The notes beneath the pieces are model-generated. The model was not told the DNA's origin and made no database searches. It saw nothing but the letters and a program-made list of their open reading frames with translations. 64,000 bases of DNA, taken from positions 178,375 to 242,374 of the forward strand of contig NZ_JACVQF010000168.1 in the NCBI RefSeq assembly GCF_014534645.1. The letters run 5' to 3'. Shown here piece after piece: positions 1 to 7,777 of this stretch. Numbering within the stretch: position 1 is the first letter of the stretch; each line of letters begins with the position of its first letter. Source of the stretch: Streptomyces griseicoloratus. Its GTDB lineage: Bacteria; Actinomycetota; Actinomycetes; Streptomycetales; Streptomycetaceae. The position numbers and the translations under genes were made by a program.

Positions 1-196
1 CGGGCGCCTGGTGGGTGACCAGGGCGACCGTCATACGGGGTGTGTCCGCCTTCCCCGCCGGCGCGCCCGATCCCTTGTCCTCGGACTTCTTGCCCCCGGA
101 TCCGCTGGAGCAGCCGGCGAGGGCCAGGGCCGCCGCCGCTGCCAGGGCCACGGCGGGGGCGAGTCTGCGGGAGCGGGCGTGCGAAGAGCGGTCCAT
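1..196 (-). CDS. Sugar ABC transporter substrate-binding lipoprotein, N-terminal part
   Basis: Only the first 65 codons lie in the window; the rest runs off the left edge. The product begins MDRSSHARSRR, has an Ala/Leu-rich hydrophobic core and a lipobox LAGC at about residues 26-29, followed by a Ser/Gly/Lys-rich linker, the layout of a secreted lipoprotein. The mature part starts TPRMTVALVTHQAP, which resembles periplasmic-binding-protein-like sugar-binding proteins (ribose/inositol type). It is divergent from iolC and shares the mirrored promoter region, so the inference is that it binds inositol or a related polyol for import. The ligand cannot be read from this fragment. Confidence 0.8.
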   Translation of the reverse strand, partial: MDRSSHARSRRLAPAVALAAAAALALAGCSSGSGGKKSEDKGSGAPAGKADTPRMTVALVTHQAP

Positions 197-266
197 CTTT
201 CCTGCACCTCACTGTGCGACGGGGAACCGTGTGCCGAGGGAAGAACGACTGTTGCGCTGGGACCGG

Positions 267-376
267 ATACAAGCCCTTGACGAGCCCGCTGTCAATACTT
301 TGTCAAGACATCATTTCAGGAGTTGGTCAGAATGTTAGTACAAAGTGTTGACACGGTCGCTTCCGCGTCCTACACC
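267..376. promoter_or_regulatory. Divergent iol promoter pair with mirrored operator
   Basis: TGTCAATACTTTGT (290-303) and ACAAAGTGTTGACA (340-353) are inverted copies with 13 of 14 matching bases, and partial similarity continues inward to 310 and 333. Each copy contains the -35 of the promoter that leaves in its direction. On plus, TTGACA (348-353), a 17-base spacer and TACACC (371-376) lead to iolC. On minus, TTGACA (295-290), 17 bases and TTGTAT (272-267) lead to the lipoprotein gene. A repressor bound to both arms would block both promoters. The identity of the repressor is unknown; its gene is not in the window. Confidence 0.7.
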
Positions 377-417
377 TGGGAGGCGGCAGGCCCCGTCCAG
401 CCCGAGGAGCGTCCCGC

Positions 418-1380
418 ATGGCCGAGTCAGCCCGGCACTTCGATCTGATCACGATGGGCCGCATCGGGGTCGATCTCTACCCCCTGCAGACGGGTGTACC
501 CCTGGCCCGGGTGGAGACCTTCGGCAAATTCCTCGGCGGGTCGGCGGCCAACGTCGCGGTCGCCGCCGCCCGCCTCGGCCGCACCGCGGCGCTGATCACC
601 CGCACGGGCGACGACCCGTTCGGCGGCTATCTGCACCAGGCCCTGAAGGAGTTCGGGGTCGACGACCGCTGGGTCACCCCGGTCGCCGCCTACCCGACCC
701 CCGTCACGTTCTGCGAGATCTTCCCGCCGGACGACTTCCCGCTGTACTTCTACCGCCGGCCCAAGGCCCCCGACCTGGAGATCCACCCGGAGGAGCTGGA
801 TCTCGCCGCGATCCGCGCGGCCCGCATCTTCTGGATCACCGGCACCGGTCTGAGCGAGGAGCCGAGCCGTACGGCGACCCTGGCCGCCGTCGCCCACCGG
901 GCCCGCTCCGGCACCACGGTCTTCGACCTGGACTGGCGCCCGATGTTCTGGACCGACCCCGGCCAGGCCCGGCCCCACTACGCCGAGGCGCTGCGGCACG
1001 CCACCGTCGCGGTCGGCAACCTCGACGAGTGCGAGATCGCCACGGGCGTGCGCGAGCCGTGGGCCTGCGCCGAGGCGCTGCTGGCGGCGGGCGTGGAGCT
1101 GGCCGTCGTCAAGCAGGGCCCCGAGGGCGTCCTCGCCGTGCACCGCGACGGCCGGTCGGCCGAGGTGCCGCCGGTGCCGGTGGAGGTGGTGAACGGACTC
1201 GGCGCGGGCGACGCGTTCGGCGGAGCGCTCTGCCACGGTCTGCTGTCCGGCTGGGAGCTGGAGCGGACCATGCGGTACGCGGGCGCGGCGGGCGCCCTCG
1301 TCGCCTCCCGTCTCGCCTGCTCGTCCGCGATGCCCACCGAGGCCGAGATCGACGGCCTGCTCGCGCGAGCCACTCCCTGA
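418..1380 (+). CDS. iolC: 5-dehydro-2-deoxygluconokinase
   Basis: PfkB/ribokinase-family kinase of 320 residues that phosphorylates 5-dehydro-2-deoxy-D-gluconate in myo-inositol breakdown, in the cytoplasm. The N-terminal segment GKFLGGSAANVAVAAARLG and the C-terminal anion-hole and catalytic-base motif NGLGAGDAFGGAL (about residues 258-270) are the two PfkB signatures. Length is normal for IolC. It is the first gene of an iolC-aldolase-iolB-iolD run with short or overlapping junctions and is read from the mirrored operator-promoter upstream. The assignment rests on family plus operon context; the sequence alone would only say sugar kinase. Confidence 0.9.
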   Translation: MAESARHFDLITMGRIGVDLYPLQTGVPLARVETFGKFLGGSAANVAVAAARLGRTAALITRTGDDPFGGYLHQALKEFGVDDRWVTPVAAYPTPVTFCEIFPPDDFPLYFYRRPKAPDLEIHPEELDLAAIRAARIFWITGTGLSEEPSRTATLAAVAHRARSGTTVFDLDWRPMFWTDPGQARPHYAEALRHATVAVGNLDECEIATGVREPWACAEALLAAGVELAVVKQGPEGVLAVHRDGRSAEVPPVPVEVVNGLGAGDAFGGALCHGLLSGWELERTMRYAGAAGALVASRLACSSAMPTEAEIDGLLARATP

Positions 1381-1393
1381 ACGGAGCTTCGTC

Positions 1394-2281
1394 GTGTCCC
1401 TCACCATCCCCGATCTCACCGCGGTCAGAGCCCGGCACCCGGAGGCGATCGCCGAGGCGGCCGCCCGCCGCACGCGCCGCCCGCTGATCGGCGGCACGGG
1501 CCGCCTGATGATCGTGGCTGCCGACCACCCGGCGCGCGGCGCACTCGGCGTCGGCGACCGCGCGCTGGCCATGGCCAACCGGGCCGACCTGCTGCGGCGC
1601 CTGTGCACCGCGCTGTCGCGGCCCGGCGTCGACGGGGTGCTCGCCACCGCCGACGTGCTGGAGGACCTGCTGCTGCTCGGGGCGCTGGAGAACAAGGTCG
1701 TCATGGGCTCGATGAACCGCGGCGGCCTCGCGGGCGCGGCCTTCGAGCTCGACGACCGCTTCACCGGCCACCGTGCCGAGGACATAGCCCGGCTCCGCTT
1801 CGACGCGGGCAAGCTGCTGCTGCGCATCGACTACGACGACCCGGGTTCACTGGCCACCCTGGAGGCCGGTGCCCGTGCCGTGGACGCGATGGCGGCGCGC
1901 GAACTGCCGGTGTTCGTCGAGCCGTTCATCACCCGCCGGGTCGGTGGACGGGTCCGCAACGACCTGTCCGCCGAGGCCGTCACCCGTTCCATCGCCATCG
2001 CCTCGGGCCTGGGCGGCACCTCCGCCTACACGTGGCTGAAGCTCCCCGTCACCCACGACCCGGACGCCATGGGCGAGGTCCTGGAGACCTCCACGCTGCC
2101 CGCGGTCCTGCTCGGCGGCGACGTCGGCGGCTCCCCCGGCGACCAGGCCGCCGCCTACGAGCGCTGGCGCAAGGCCCTGCGGCTGCCCACCGTGCAGGGC
2201 CTGGTCGCCGGCCGGTCGCTGCTCTACCCGGCCGAGGGCAGTGTGGAGGAGGCGGTGGACACGGCCGTCGGACTGCTGTGA
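1394..2281 (+). CDS. Cgl0158-type (beta/alpha)8-barrel aldolase of the iol operon
   Basis: 295-residue protein often annotated as deoxyribose-phosphate aldolase-like. In inositol clusters of Streptomyces and Corynebacterium it sits beside iolC, where other bacteria carry the IolJ aldolase. The inferred role is cleavage of 2-deoxy-5-keto-gluconate 6-phosphate to dihydroxyacetone phosphate and malonate semialdehyde. Visible barrel segments are RLMIVAADHPARGALG near residue 36, a glycine-rich stretch near VMGSMNRGGL and VLLGGDVGGSPGD near the C terminus. The GTG start at 1394 is preceded by GGAG 7 bases upstream and lies 13 bases after iolC. The IolJ-like activity is inference. Confidence 0.8.
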   Translation: MSLTIPDLTAVRARHPEAIAEAAARRTRRPLIGGTGRLMIVAADHPARGALGVGDRALAMANRADLLRRLCTALSRPGVDGVLATADVLEDLLLLGALENKVVMGSMNRGGLAGAAFELDDRFTGHRAEDIARLRFDAGKLLLRIDYDDPGSLATLEAGARAVDAMAARELPVFVEPFITRRVGGRVRNDLSAEAVTRSIAIASGLGGTSAYTWLKLPVTHDPDAMGEVLETSTLPAVLLGGDVGGSPGDQAAAYERWRKALRLPTVQGLVAGRSLLYPAEGSVEEAVDTAVGLL

Positions 2282-2309
2282 CGGACGACAGGGAGAGGAC
2301 GACGAGGCG

Positions 2310-3203
2310 ATGACGTATCACCTTCCCGCGGGCAAGGCGGCCGGCGGCGCGTACGCCGTGGACGTGACGCCCGAGACGGCCGGCTGGGGCCACTGCGCCC
2401 TGCGCGTGCTGAACCTCCCGCCGGGCGGCGCCCACACCTTCGACAGCGGCGGCAGCGAGTGGATCGTCCTGCCGCTGAGCGGCGGCTGCCGGGTCGCCAC
2501 GGCAGACGACTTCGGCCACCACACCTTCCGGCTCACCGGGCGCGAGAGCGTGTTCGGCGGCGTCAGCGACTTCGCGTACGTGCCCCGCGACTCCCGTACG
2601 ACCGTGAGCTCGGACGGAGGCGGACGGTTCGCACTCACCGGCGCCCGCTGCACCCGCCGCCTGCCCGCCCGGTACGGTCCCGCGTCCTCGGTGCCGGTGG
2701 AGCTGCGCGGCACCGGGAACTGTTCCCGCCAGGTCAACAACTTCGGCGCGGCGGACGTCTTCGCGTGCGACAGGCTGATCGCGGTCGAGGTGATCACACC
2801 GGGCGGCAACTGGTCGTCGTTCCCGCCGCACAAGCACGACGAGCACCGGCCGGGCGAGGAGTCGGTGCTGGAGGAGATCTACTACTACGAGTTCGCCGGC
2901 CACGACGGCGTCCCCGGCCTCGGCTACCAGCGAGTCTCCCCGTCCGGGCGGGGCCGGGGCACCGACGTGCTGGCCGAGGTGCGCGACGGAGACGTCGTCC
3001 TCATCCCGGACGGCTGGCACGGGCCGTCGATGGCCGTGCCCGGCCACGACATGTACTACCTCAACGTCATGGCGGGCCCGGACCCCGAACGCGCCTGGCT
3101 GATCCGCGACCACCCGGACCACGCCTGGATCCGCGACACCTGGCCGGACCGGCCCGTCGACCCCCGTCTCCCCCTCTACACCGCCCCGGAGAGGTCCGCA
3201 TGA
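2310..3203 (+). CDS. iolB: 5-deoxy-glucuronate isomerase
   Basis: Bicupin isomerase of 297 residues converting 5-deoxy-D-glucuronate to 5-dehydro-2-deoxygluconate. The C-terminal cupin carries the metal-ligand pattern HKHDEH...EEIYYYEF (about residues 174-195) and the later WHGPSMAVPGHDMYYLNVMAGP stretch typical of IolB. The frame stays open upstream, but the ATG at 2310 (MTYHLPAG) starts where the family starts and follows GGGAGAGGACGACGAGGCG. The stop overlaps the iolD start in an ATGA tetranucleotide, so the two are probably translationally coupled. Confidence 0.92.
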   Translation: MTYHLPAGKAAGGAYAVDVTPETAGWGHCALRVLNLPPGGAHTFDSGGSEWIVLPLSGGCRVATADDFGHHTFRLTGRESVFGGVSDFAYVPRDSRTTVSSDGGGRFALTGARCTRRLPARYGPASSVPVELRGTGNCSRQVNNFGAADVFACDRLIAVEVITPGGNWSSFPPHKHDEHRPGEESVLEEIYYYEFAGHDGVPGLGYQRVSPSGRGRGTDVLAEVRDGDVVLIPDGWHGPSMAVPGHDMYYLNVMAGPDPERAWLIRDHPDHAWIRDTWPDRPVDPRLPLYTAPERSA

Positions 3204-5071
3204 GCGCCCCCACCCTCCGTCTGACGACCGCCCAGGCCCTGGTGCGCTTCCTGGCCGCCCAGTACAGCGAACGGGACGGCGTCCGGCACCGGCTGATCAC
3301 CGGCACCTGGGGCATCTTCGGCCACGGCAACGTCGCCGGACTCGGCCAGGCACTCGTCGAGTACGCCGACGTGATGCCGTACCACCAGGGCCGCAGCGAA
3401 CAGGCCATGGTGCACGCGGCCGTCGGCCACGCCCGCCGGCTGAACCGCCTGTCCGCGCAGGCCGTGACGACGTCCATCGGCCCCGGCGCCACCAACCTGG
3501 TCACCGGCGCCGCGCTCGCCACGATCAACCGGCTGCCGGTCCTGCTGCTGCCCGGCGACTACTTCGCCTCGCACGCCGTCGACCCGCTGCTCCAGCAGCT
3601 GGAGCACCCGTCGGCCGCCGACGTGTCCGTCAACGACACCCTGCGGCCGGTGTCCCGGTACTTCGACCGGATCACCCGCCCCGAGGCCCTGATCCCCTCG
3701 GCGCTGCGGGCGATGCGCGTGCTCACCGACCCGGCCGAGACCGGGGCCGTCACCCTCGCCCTGCCCCAGGACGTGCAGGCCGAGGCGTACGACTGGCCGG
3801 AGGAGTTCTTCGCCGACCGCGTCTGGCGCGTGCGCCGCCCCGCGCCGGACCCGGCGGAACTGGCCGAGGCCGTCACCGCGATCCGGGCCGCCGGGCGCCC
3901 GCTGATCGTCGCGGGCGGCGGCGTCCACCACAGCGAGGCCGAGGACGCGCTCAGGGCGCTGGTGGAGGCCACCGGCATCCCGGTCGCCTCCACCCAGGCC
4001 GGCAAGGGCTCGCTGCGCCACGACCATCCCGGCGACCTCGGCGGGATCGGCCACACCGGCACCGCCGTCAGCGACGACCTCGCCCGCACCGCCGACCTGG
4101 TGATCGGCGTCGGCACCCGCTACACGGACTTCACCACCGCGTCCGGCACCCTCTTCCAGCACCCGGAGGTGCGCTTCCTCAACCTCAACGTCACCGCCTT
4201 CGACGCCCACAAGCTGGCCGCCCGCACCCTGGTCTGCGACGCGCGGACCGGGCTCACCGAACTGACGCGGGCACTCGCCGGCCACCGGGTCGACCCGGCC
4301 TACGAGGCCGAGTACCGGCGTGGCAAGGAGCGCTGGGAAGAGGTCGTCGAGGCCGCCTACCGCGCCGGCGACGACAGCGCGGTACCGACCCAGACGCAGG
4401 TCCTCGGCGCGCTGGACGCGGTCGTCGGCGACGAGGACGTGGTGATCAACGCGGCCGGCTCGCTCCCCGGCGACCTGCACAAGCTGTGGCGGGCCCGGTC
4501 CCCGCACCAGTACCACCTGGAGTACGGCTACTCCTGCATGGGCTACGAGATCCCGGCCGCGCTCGGCGTCCAGCAGGCCGCGCCCGGTACGCCCGTGTGG
4601 GCCCTGGTCGGCGACGGCACCTACCTGATGAACCCGACGGAGATCGTCACCGCCGTGCAGGAGAGGCTGCCCGTCAAGCTGGTCGTGGTCCAGAACCACG
4701 GCTACGCCTCCATCGGCGGCCTCTCCGAGTCGGTGGGCGCCGAGCGCTTCGGCACCGCCTACCGGTACCGGGCCCCCGACGGTACCTTCACCGGCGCGCC
4801 GCTGCCCGTCGACCTCGCCGCCAACGCCGCCAGCCTGGGCATGGCGGTGCTGCGCGCCAAGACGGTACGGGAGCTGCGCGAGGCCCTGGCCACGGCCCGT
4901 GCCGCGGACCGCCCGACCTGCGTGTACGTCGAGACCGATCCGGCGCCGGCCGCTCCCCCGGCCGAGGCGTGGTGGGACGTGCCGGTGGCGGAGGTGTCCG
5001 CCCGCGAGGCCGTGGCCGCGGCCCGCGAGCGCTACGACCGCGCGGTCGCCGGCCGCCGCCACCACCTGTGA
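3200..5071 (+). CDS. iolD: 3D-(3,5/4)-trihydroxycyclohexane-1,2-dione hydrolase
   Basis: ThDP-dependent enzyme of 623 residues that opens the inositol-derived ring to 5-deoxy-glucuronate. It has the three-domain acetolactate-synthase architecture: the N-terminal domain carries the IolD-like GTWGIFGHGNVAGLGQAL segment, and the C-terminal ThDP site has GDGTYLMNPTEI near residue 472, then VVVQNHGYASIGG. The start at 3200 overlaps the iolB stop (ATGA); a longer open frame upstream is iolB in another frame. It ends the operon, 24 bases from the convergent aldo/keto reductase gene, with no obvious terminator hairpin between. Confidence 0.95.
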   Translation: MSAPTLRLTTAQALVRFLAAQYSERDGVRHRLITGTWGIFGHGNVAGLGQALVEYADVMPYHQGRSEQAMVHAAVGHARRLNRLSAQAVTTSIGPGATNLVTGAALATINRLPVLLLPGDYFASHAVDPLLQQLEHPSAADVSVNDTLRPVSRYFDRITRPEALIPSALRAMRVLTDPAETGAVTLALPQDVQAEAYDWPEEFFADRVWRVRRPAPDPAELAEAVTAIRAAGRPLIVAGGGVHHSEAEDALRALVEATGIPVASTQAGKGSLRHDHPGDLGGIGHTGTAVSDDLARTADLVIGVGTRYTDFTTASGTLFQHPEVRFLNLNVTAFDAHKLAARTLVCDARTGLTELTRALAGHRVDPAYEAEYRRGKERWEEVVEAAYRAGDDSAVPTQTQVLGALDAVVGDEDVVINAAGSLPGDLHKLWRARSPHQYHLEYGYSCMGYEIPAALGVQQAAPGTPVWALVGDGTYLMNPTEIVTAVQERLPVKLVVVQNHGYASIGGLSESVGAERFGTAYRYRAPDGTFTGAPLPVDLAANAASLGMAVLRAKTVRELREALATARAADRPTCVYVETDPAPAAPPAEAWWDVPVAEVSAREAVAAARERYDRAVAGRRHHL

Positions 5072-5095
5072 CGCGCCGGGGCGGCGGCCGTGGGG

Positions 5096-6082
5096 TCAGT
5101 GGGCGGCGTCCAGCCGGGCCCGCTGCTCCGCGGTCAGCTCCAGGTCCACCGCCGCCAGGTTCTCCTCCAGCTGCGCCACGGACGACGCCCCGGCCAGCGG
5201 AACGACGGGCAGCTCGCCGCCGATCTGCCAGGCGAGGACGACCTGGCCGACGGTGGCGCCGGTCTCCCGGGCCACGTCACGGAGCGCCGCGAGGCGGGCC
5301 GGGGTGCCCGGGTGGTCGTAGTCCGGCGGCAGCGGCTTGTCGTCACGGACGTAGGCACCGGCCAGCAGCGGCGAGTAGGCGACCAGGGTCAGGGCGGGCT
5401 CGGCCCGCAGATAGCCGAGCAGTTCGGGCCCGGCGTGGCCGAGGCTGCCGTCCGGGAAGAGGTCGCTGGGCACGTCGTAGCGGGGCCGCAGATGGCTGTG
5501 CTGGTACTGGAGCACCTCGTAGCCGGGCAGTCCGGCGGCGGCAGCCAGCGCACGGGCCCGCTCCACGCGCCACATCGCCTGGTTGCTGACGCCGAGCAGC
5601 CCGACGGTGCCCTCGGCGACCAGTTCGGCGAAGCCCTCGACGGTCTCGCGCTGCGGCACGGTGTGGTCGTCGATATGGGCGTACAGCAGGTCCAGTTTCG
5701 CGACGCCGAGCCGTTCCCGGCTGCGTTCGGCGGCCTCGCGGATCGTCTTCGCCGACAGGCCCTCCGCGTTGTCGGTGTAGCTGGTGCCGGGGGCGAGCGG
5801 GCGGGCGCCGACCTTCGTGGCGATGACGACCTCGTCGCCGATGCCGCGGCTGCGCCGCCACCGGCCGAGCAGTTCCTCGCTCTGGCCGCCCTGGCCGCCG
5901 TCGACCCAGAAGGCGTAGTTGTCGGACGTGTCGATGAAGTTCCCGCCGGCCTCGACATAGCGGTCGAGCACGGCGAAGGAGGTCTTCTCGTCCGTCAGCG
6001 ATCCGAAGTACATCGCGCCGAGCGCGAGCACGCTCACCTCGCGACGGTGGGCCGGATCGGTGCCGATGGTGCGGTACTTCAT
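5096..6082 (-). CDS. Aldo/keto reductase
   Basis: TIM-barrel NADPH-dependent oxidoreductase of 328 residues. The catalytic tetrad is visible: Asp and Tyr in FIDTSDNYAFW (about residues 50-60), Lys in VVIATKVGARP and His in LLYAHIDDH. The substrate cannot be predicted. The start MKYRTIG at 6082 follows GGAGG by 6 bases; the frame is open 40 codons further up, but that part holds the promoter and hairpin. Genes of this family are often the target of a MerR-type activator, and the upstream region fits that pattern. It is convergent with iolD and probably not part of inositol catabolism. Confidence 0.88.
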   Translation of the reverse strand: MKYRTIGTDPAHRREVSVLALGAMYFGSLTDEKTSFAVLDRYVEAGGNFIDTSDNYAFWVDGGQGGQSEELLGRWRRSRGIGDEVVIATKVGARPLAPGTSYTDNAEGLSAKTIREAAERSRERLGVAKLDLLYAHIDDHTVPQRETVEGFAELVAEGTVGLLGVSNQAMWRVERARALAAAAGLPGYEVLQYQHSHLRPRYDVPSDLFPDGSLGHAGPELLGYLRAEPALTLVAYSPLLAGAYVRDDKPLPPDYDHPGTPARLAALRDVARETGATVGQVVLAWQIGGELPVVPLAGASSVAQLEENLAAVDLELTAEQRARLDAAH

Positions 6083-6090
6083 GGTGGTCC

Positions 6091-6157
6091 TCCCCTTTCG
6101 TACCCGGTCGTCCGGGCACGAAGGGGAGTCTCCGGTTTGAAGTGCGCTCCAGGTCAA
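6091..6157 (-). promoter_or_regulatory. MerR-type promoter and palindrome of the aldo/keto reductase gene
   Basis: On the minus strand TTGACC (6157-6152), a 19-base spacer and GAGACT (6132-6127) form the overlong-spacer promoter typical of MerR-family activation. The spacer holds an imperfect dyad, CTGGAG...CTTCAA. Immediately downstream, 6091-6107 and 6112-6127 are inverted copies (TCCCCTTTCGTACCCGG against CCGGGCACGAAGGGGA), ending at the ribosome binding site. The -35 overlaps the last codon of the upstream Nudix gene. No MerR gene is present in the window. Confidence 0.6.
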
Positions 6158-6831
6158 GTCCTCGCGGAGGAGTCCGCGAACGGACCCTCCAGCGCCGCCC
6201 ACTGGAGCAGCATGATGGTCTTGGCGTCGGCGATCTCGCCGGTGCGGATCATCTCCATGGCCCGGCGGAAGGGCAGTTCGAGGATCTCGATGTCCTCGCC
6301 CTCCTCGTCCAGGCCGCCGCCCTCGTGCGTGCGGGTCGACGGGCCGTAGGCGGCGGCGTAGAAAGCAACGCGTTCGGTGACCGAGCCGGGGCTCATGTAG
6401 ACGTCGAAGACGTGCCGCACCTCGCCGACGGTGTGCCCGGTCTCCTCGATCACCTCGCGCCGCACGGCGGCCTCGGGGTGCTCGTCCTCGTCGTCGAGCA
6501 GCCCGCCGGGCGTCTCGATCAGCATCCCGTCGGGGTGCCCGTTGACGTACACGGGGAACCGGAACTGCCGGGTGAGCAGCACGGTGCCGCGCTCGGTGTC
6601 GTACAGCAGCACGGTGGCGCCGTTGCCGCGGTCGTGGGTCTCGCGCTCCTGGGTGCTCCAGGTGCCGTCGGCGCGCTGGATGTCGAAGGTGGTGGTCCGC
6701 TCGACGTACCAGTGACTGGAGAGCAGTTTCACGTCCCGGACCTTGACCCGGGGATTGCGGGTGAGGTCGCGGCCGGTCCGGTCGAGTCCGGTACGGCCCC
6801 GGCGGTCCGGGGTGTCGACGCCGGCGGTCAT
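6154..6831 (-). CDS. Nudix hydrolase, NudK/ADP-sugar pyrophosphatase-like
   Basis: Nudix-fold pyrophosphatase of about 225 residues. The Nudix box lies at about residues 109-132, with the metal-binding core REVIEETG; two extra residues precede it compared with the strict consensus, as in NudK-type proteins. The segments LLTRQFRFPVYVNG and VYMSPGSVTERVAFY support the sugar-nucleotide pyrophosphatase subfamily. The start is uncertain: the ATG at 6831 has no good ribosome binding site, and the first 30 residues are a basic, low-complexity extension that may not be translated. It lies downstream of the alpha/beta hydrolase gene on the same strand. Confidence 0.82.
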   Translation of the reverse strand: MTAGVDTPDRRGRTGLDRTGRDLTRNPRVKVRDVKLLSSHWYVERTTTFDIQRADGTWSTQERETHDRGNGATVLLYDTERGTVLLTRQFRFPVYVNGHPDGMLIETPGGLLDDEDEHPEAAVRREVIEETGHTVGEVRHVFDVYMSPGSVTERVAFYAAAYGPSTRTHEGGGLDEEGEDIEILELPFRRAMEMIRTGEIADAKTIMLLQWAALEGPFADSSART

Positions 6832-6880
6832 CGGGTGCCGCCCGGACGGGCGGGGCGGGGCAAGTTGGTCATGCCCGCTT

Positions 6881-6944
6881 CTATCACCGCGTCCGCCTCC
6901 GTACGAAGTCCGCCTATCACCGCGTCCGCCTCCGTACGAAGTCC
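6881..6944. repeat. 33-bp tandem duplication at the 3' end of the hydrolase gene
   Basis: A 31-bp sequence at 6881-6911 recurs exactly at 6914-6944, giving a period of 33 bp. On the minus strand the gene-proximal copy (6914-6944) encodes the last residues and stop codon of the alpha/beta hydrolase; the second copy lies just past that stop. It looks like a recent slippage duplication of the gene end, including the stop codon. Confidence 0.9.
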
Positions 6945-7777
6945 ACCGAGGCGGTGAAGCACTCCTCGACGTCCTGTTCGGCGGCCCCGGTCCACAGGTG
7001 GTCGGCACCGGGGACGGTCCGGAGGACGGCTTCGGAGCCCGCCGCCCGCAGGGCCGACGCCAGGGCCTCCCCCTGGGTGACGGGGATGACCGTGTCCCGG
7101 ACGCCGTGCAGGATCAGGAAGGGGGGCGCGCCCGGTGCGACCCGGGCGACCGGGCTGGCGGCCCGGGCGAGGTCCGGCACGTCGGCGGCGGGGGCGCCGA
7201 GCAGGGCCGCCTCGGGGGTGCGGGGCGGCGCGGCGGTGAGGTCGGTGGCGCCGTACCAGACGACACAGCCGCGCGGCGTCGGGGAGGCGGTGAGGGCGAG
7301 CAGTGCGGCGAGGTGACCGCCCGCGGACTCGCCCCAGGGGACGACCCGTCCGGCGTCGATGCCGAGGTCGCCGGCGCGGGTGCGCAACCACGCCAGCGCC
7401 TCCGTGAGGTCGTCGAGCTGGGCCGGGAAGACGGCTTCGCCGCTGAGCCGGTAGTCGGCGGCGGCGACGGCGAACCCGGCCCGGACGAGACGGGCGAAGG
7501 GGCCGGGCCGCCAGGTGCGGAAGCGGGGGCCGAGGTCGTCGCGCAGTCCGGTGCGCCAGGCACCGCCGTGCACGAAGAGGATCACCGGCGGGGGCGTGGC
7601 GGGCGGCTCGCCGGGGAGCCACAGGTCGAGTTCGAGGGGCCGGCTGCCGTCGCGGACGGCGTAGGGGACCGCGCGCAGCAGCCGTACGCCGTCGGCGGGG
7701 TGCGCGGCGGGCGGCAGGGGCAGGCCGGCGGGGTCGGGCGGGGCCGGGAACGGGGCGAGGCCGGGGTGCACGCTCAC
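6917..7777 (-). CDS. Alpha/beta hydrolase (esterase family)
   Basis: 286-residue esterase-type hydrolase. The oxyanion motif HGGAW is near residue 68, the nucleophile elbow GESAGG near residue 150, the acidic residue in GVRDTVIPV and the histidine in GADHLW near the C terminus, so the full Ser-Asp-His set is present. No signal peptide is seen, so it is probably cytoplasmic. The GTG start at 7777 overlaps the amidohydrolase stop (GTGA), indicating translational coupling. It is the last gene of the quercetinase-like operon; cleavage of an aromatic ester intermediate is an inference from that context. Confidence 0.87.
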   Translation of the reverse strand: MSVHPGLAPFPAPPDPAGLPLPPAAHPADGVRLLRAVPYAVRDGSRPLELDLWLPGEPPATPPPVILFVHGGAWRTGLRDDLGPRFRTWRPGPFARLVRAGFAVAAADYRLSGEAVFPAQLDDLTEALAWLRTRAGDLGIDAGRVVPWGESAGGHLAALLALTASPTPRGCVVWYGATDLTAAPPRTPEAALLGAPAADVPDLARAASPVARVAPGAPPFLILHGVRDTVIPVTQGEALASALRAAGSEAVLRTVPGADHLWTGAAEQDVEECFTASVDFVRRRTR

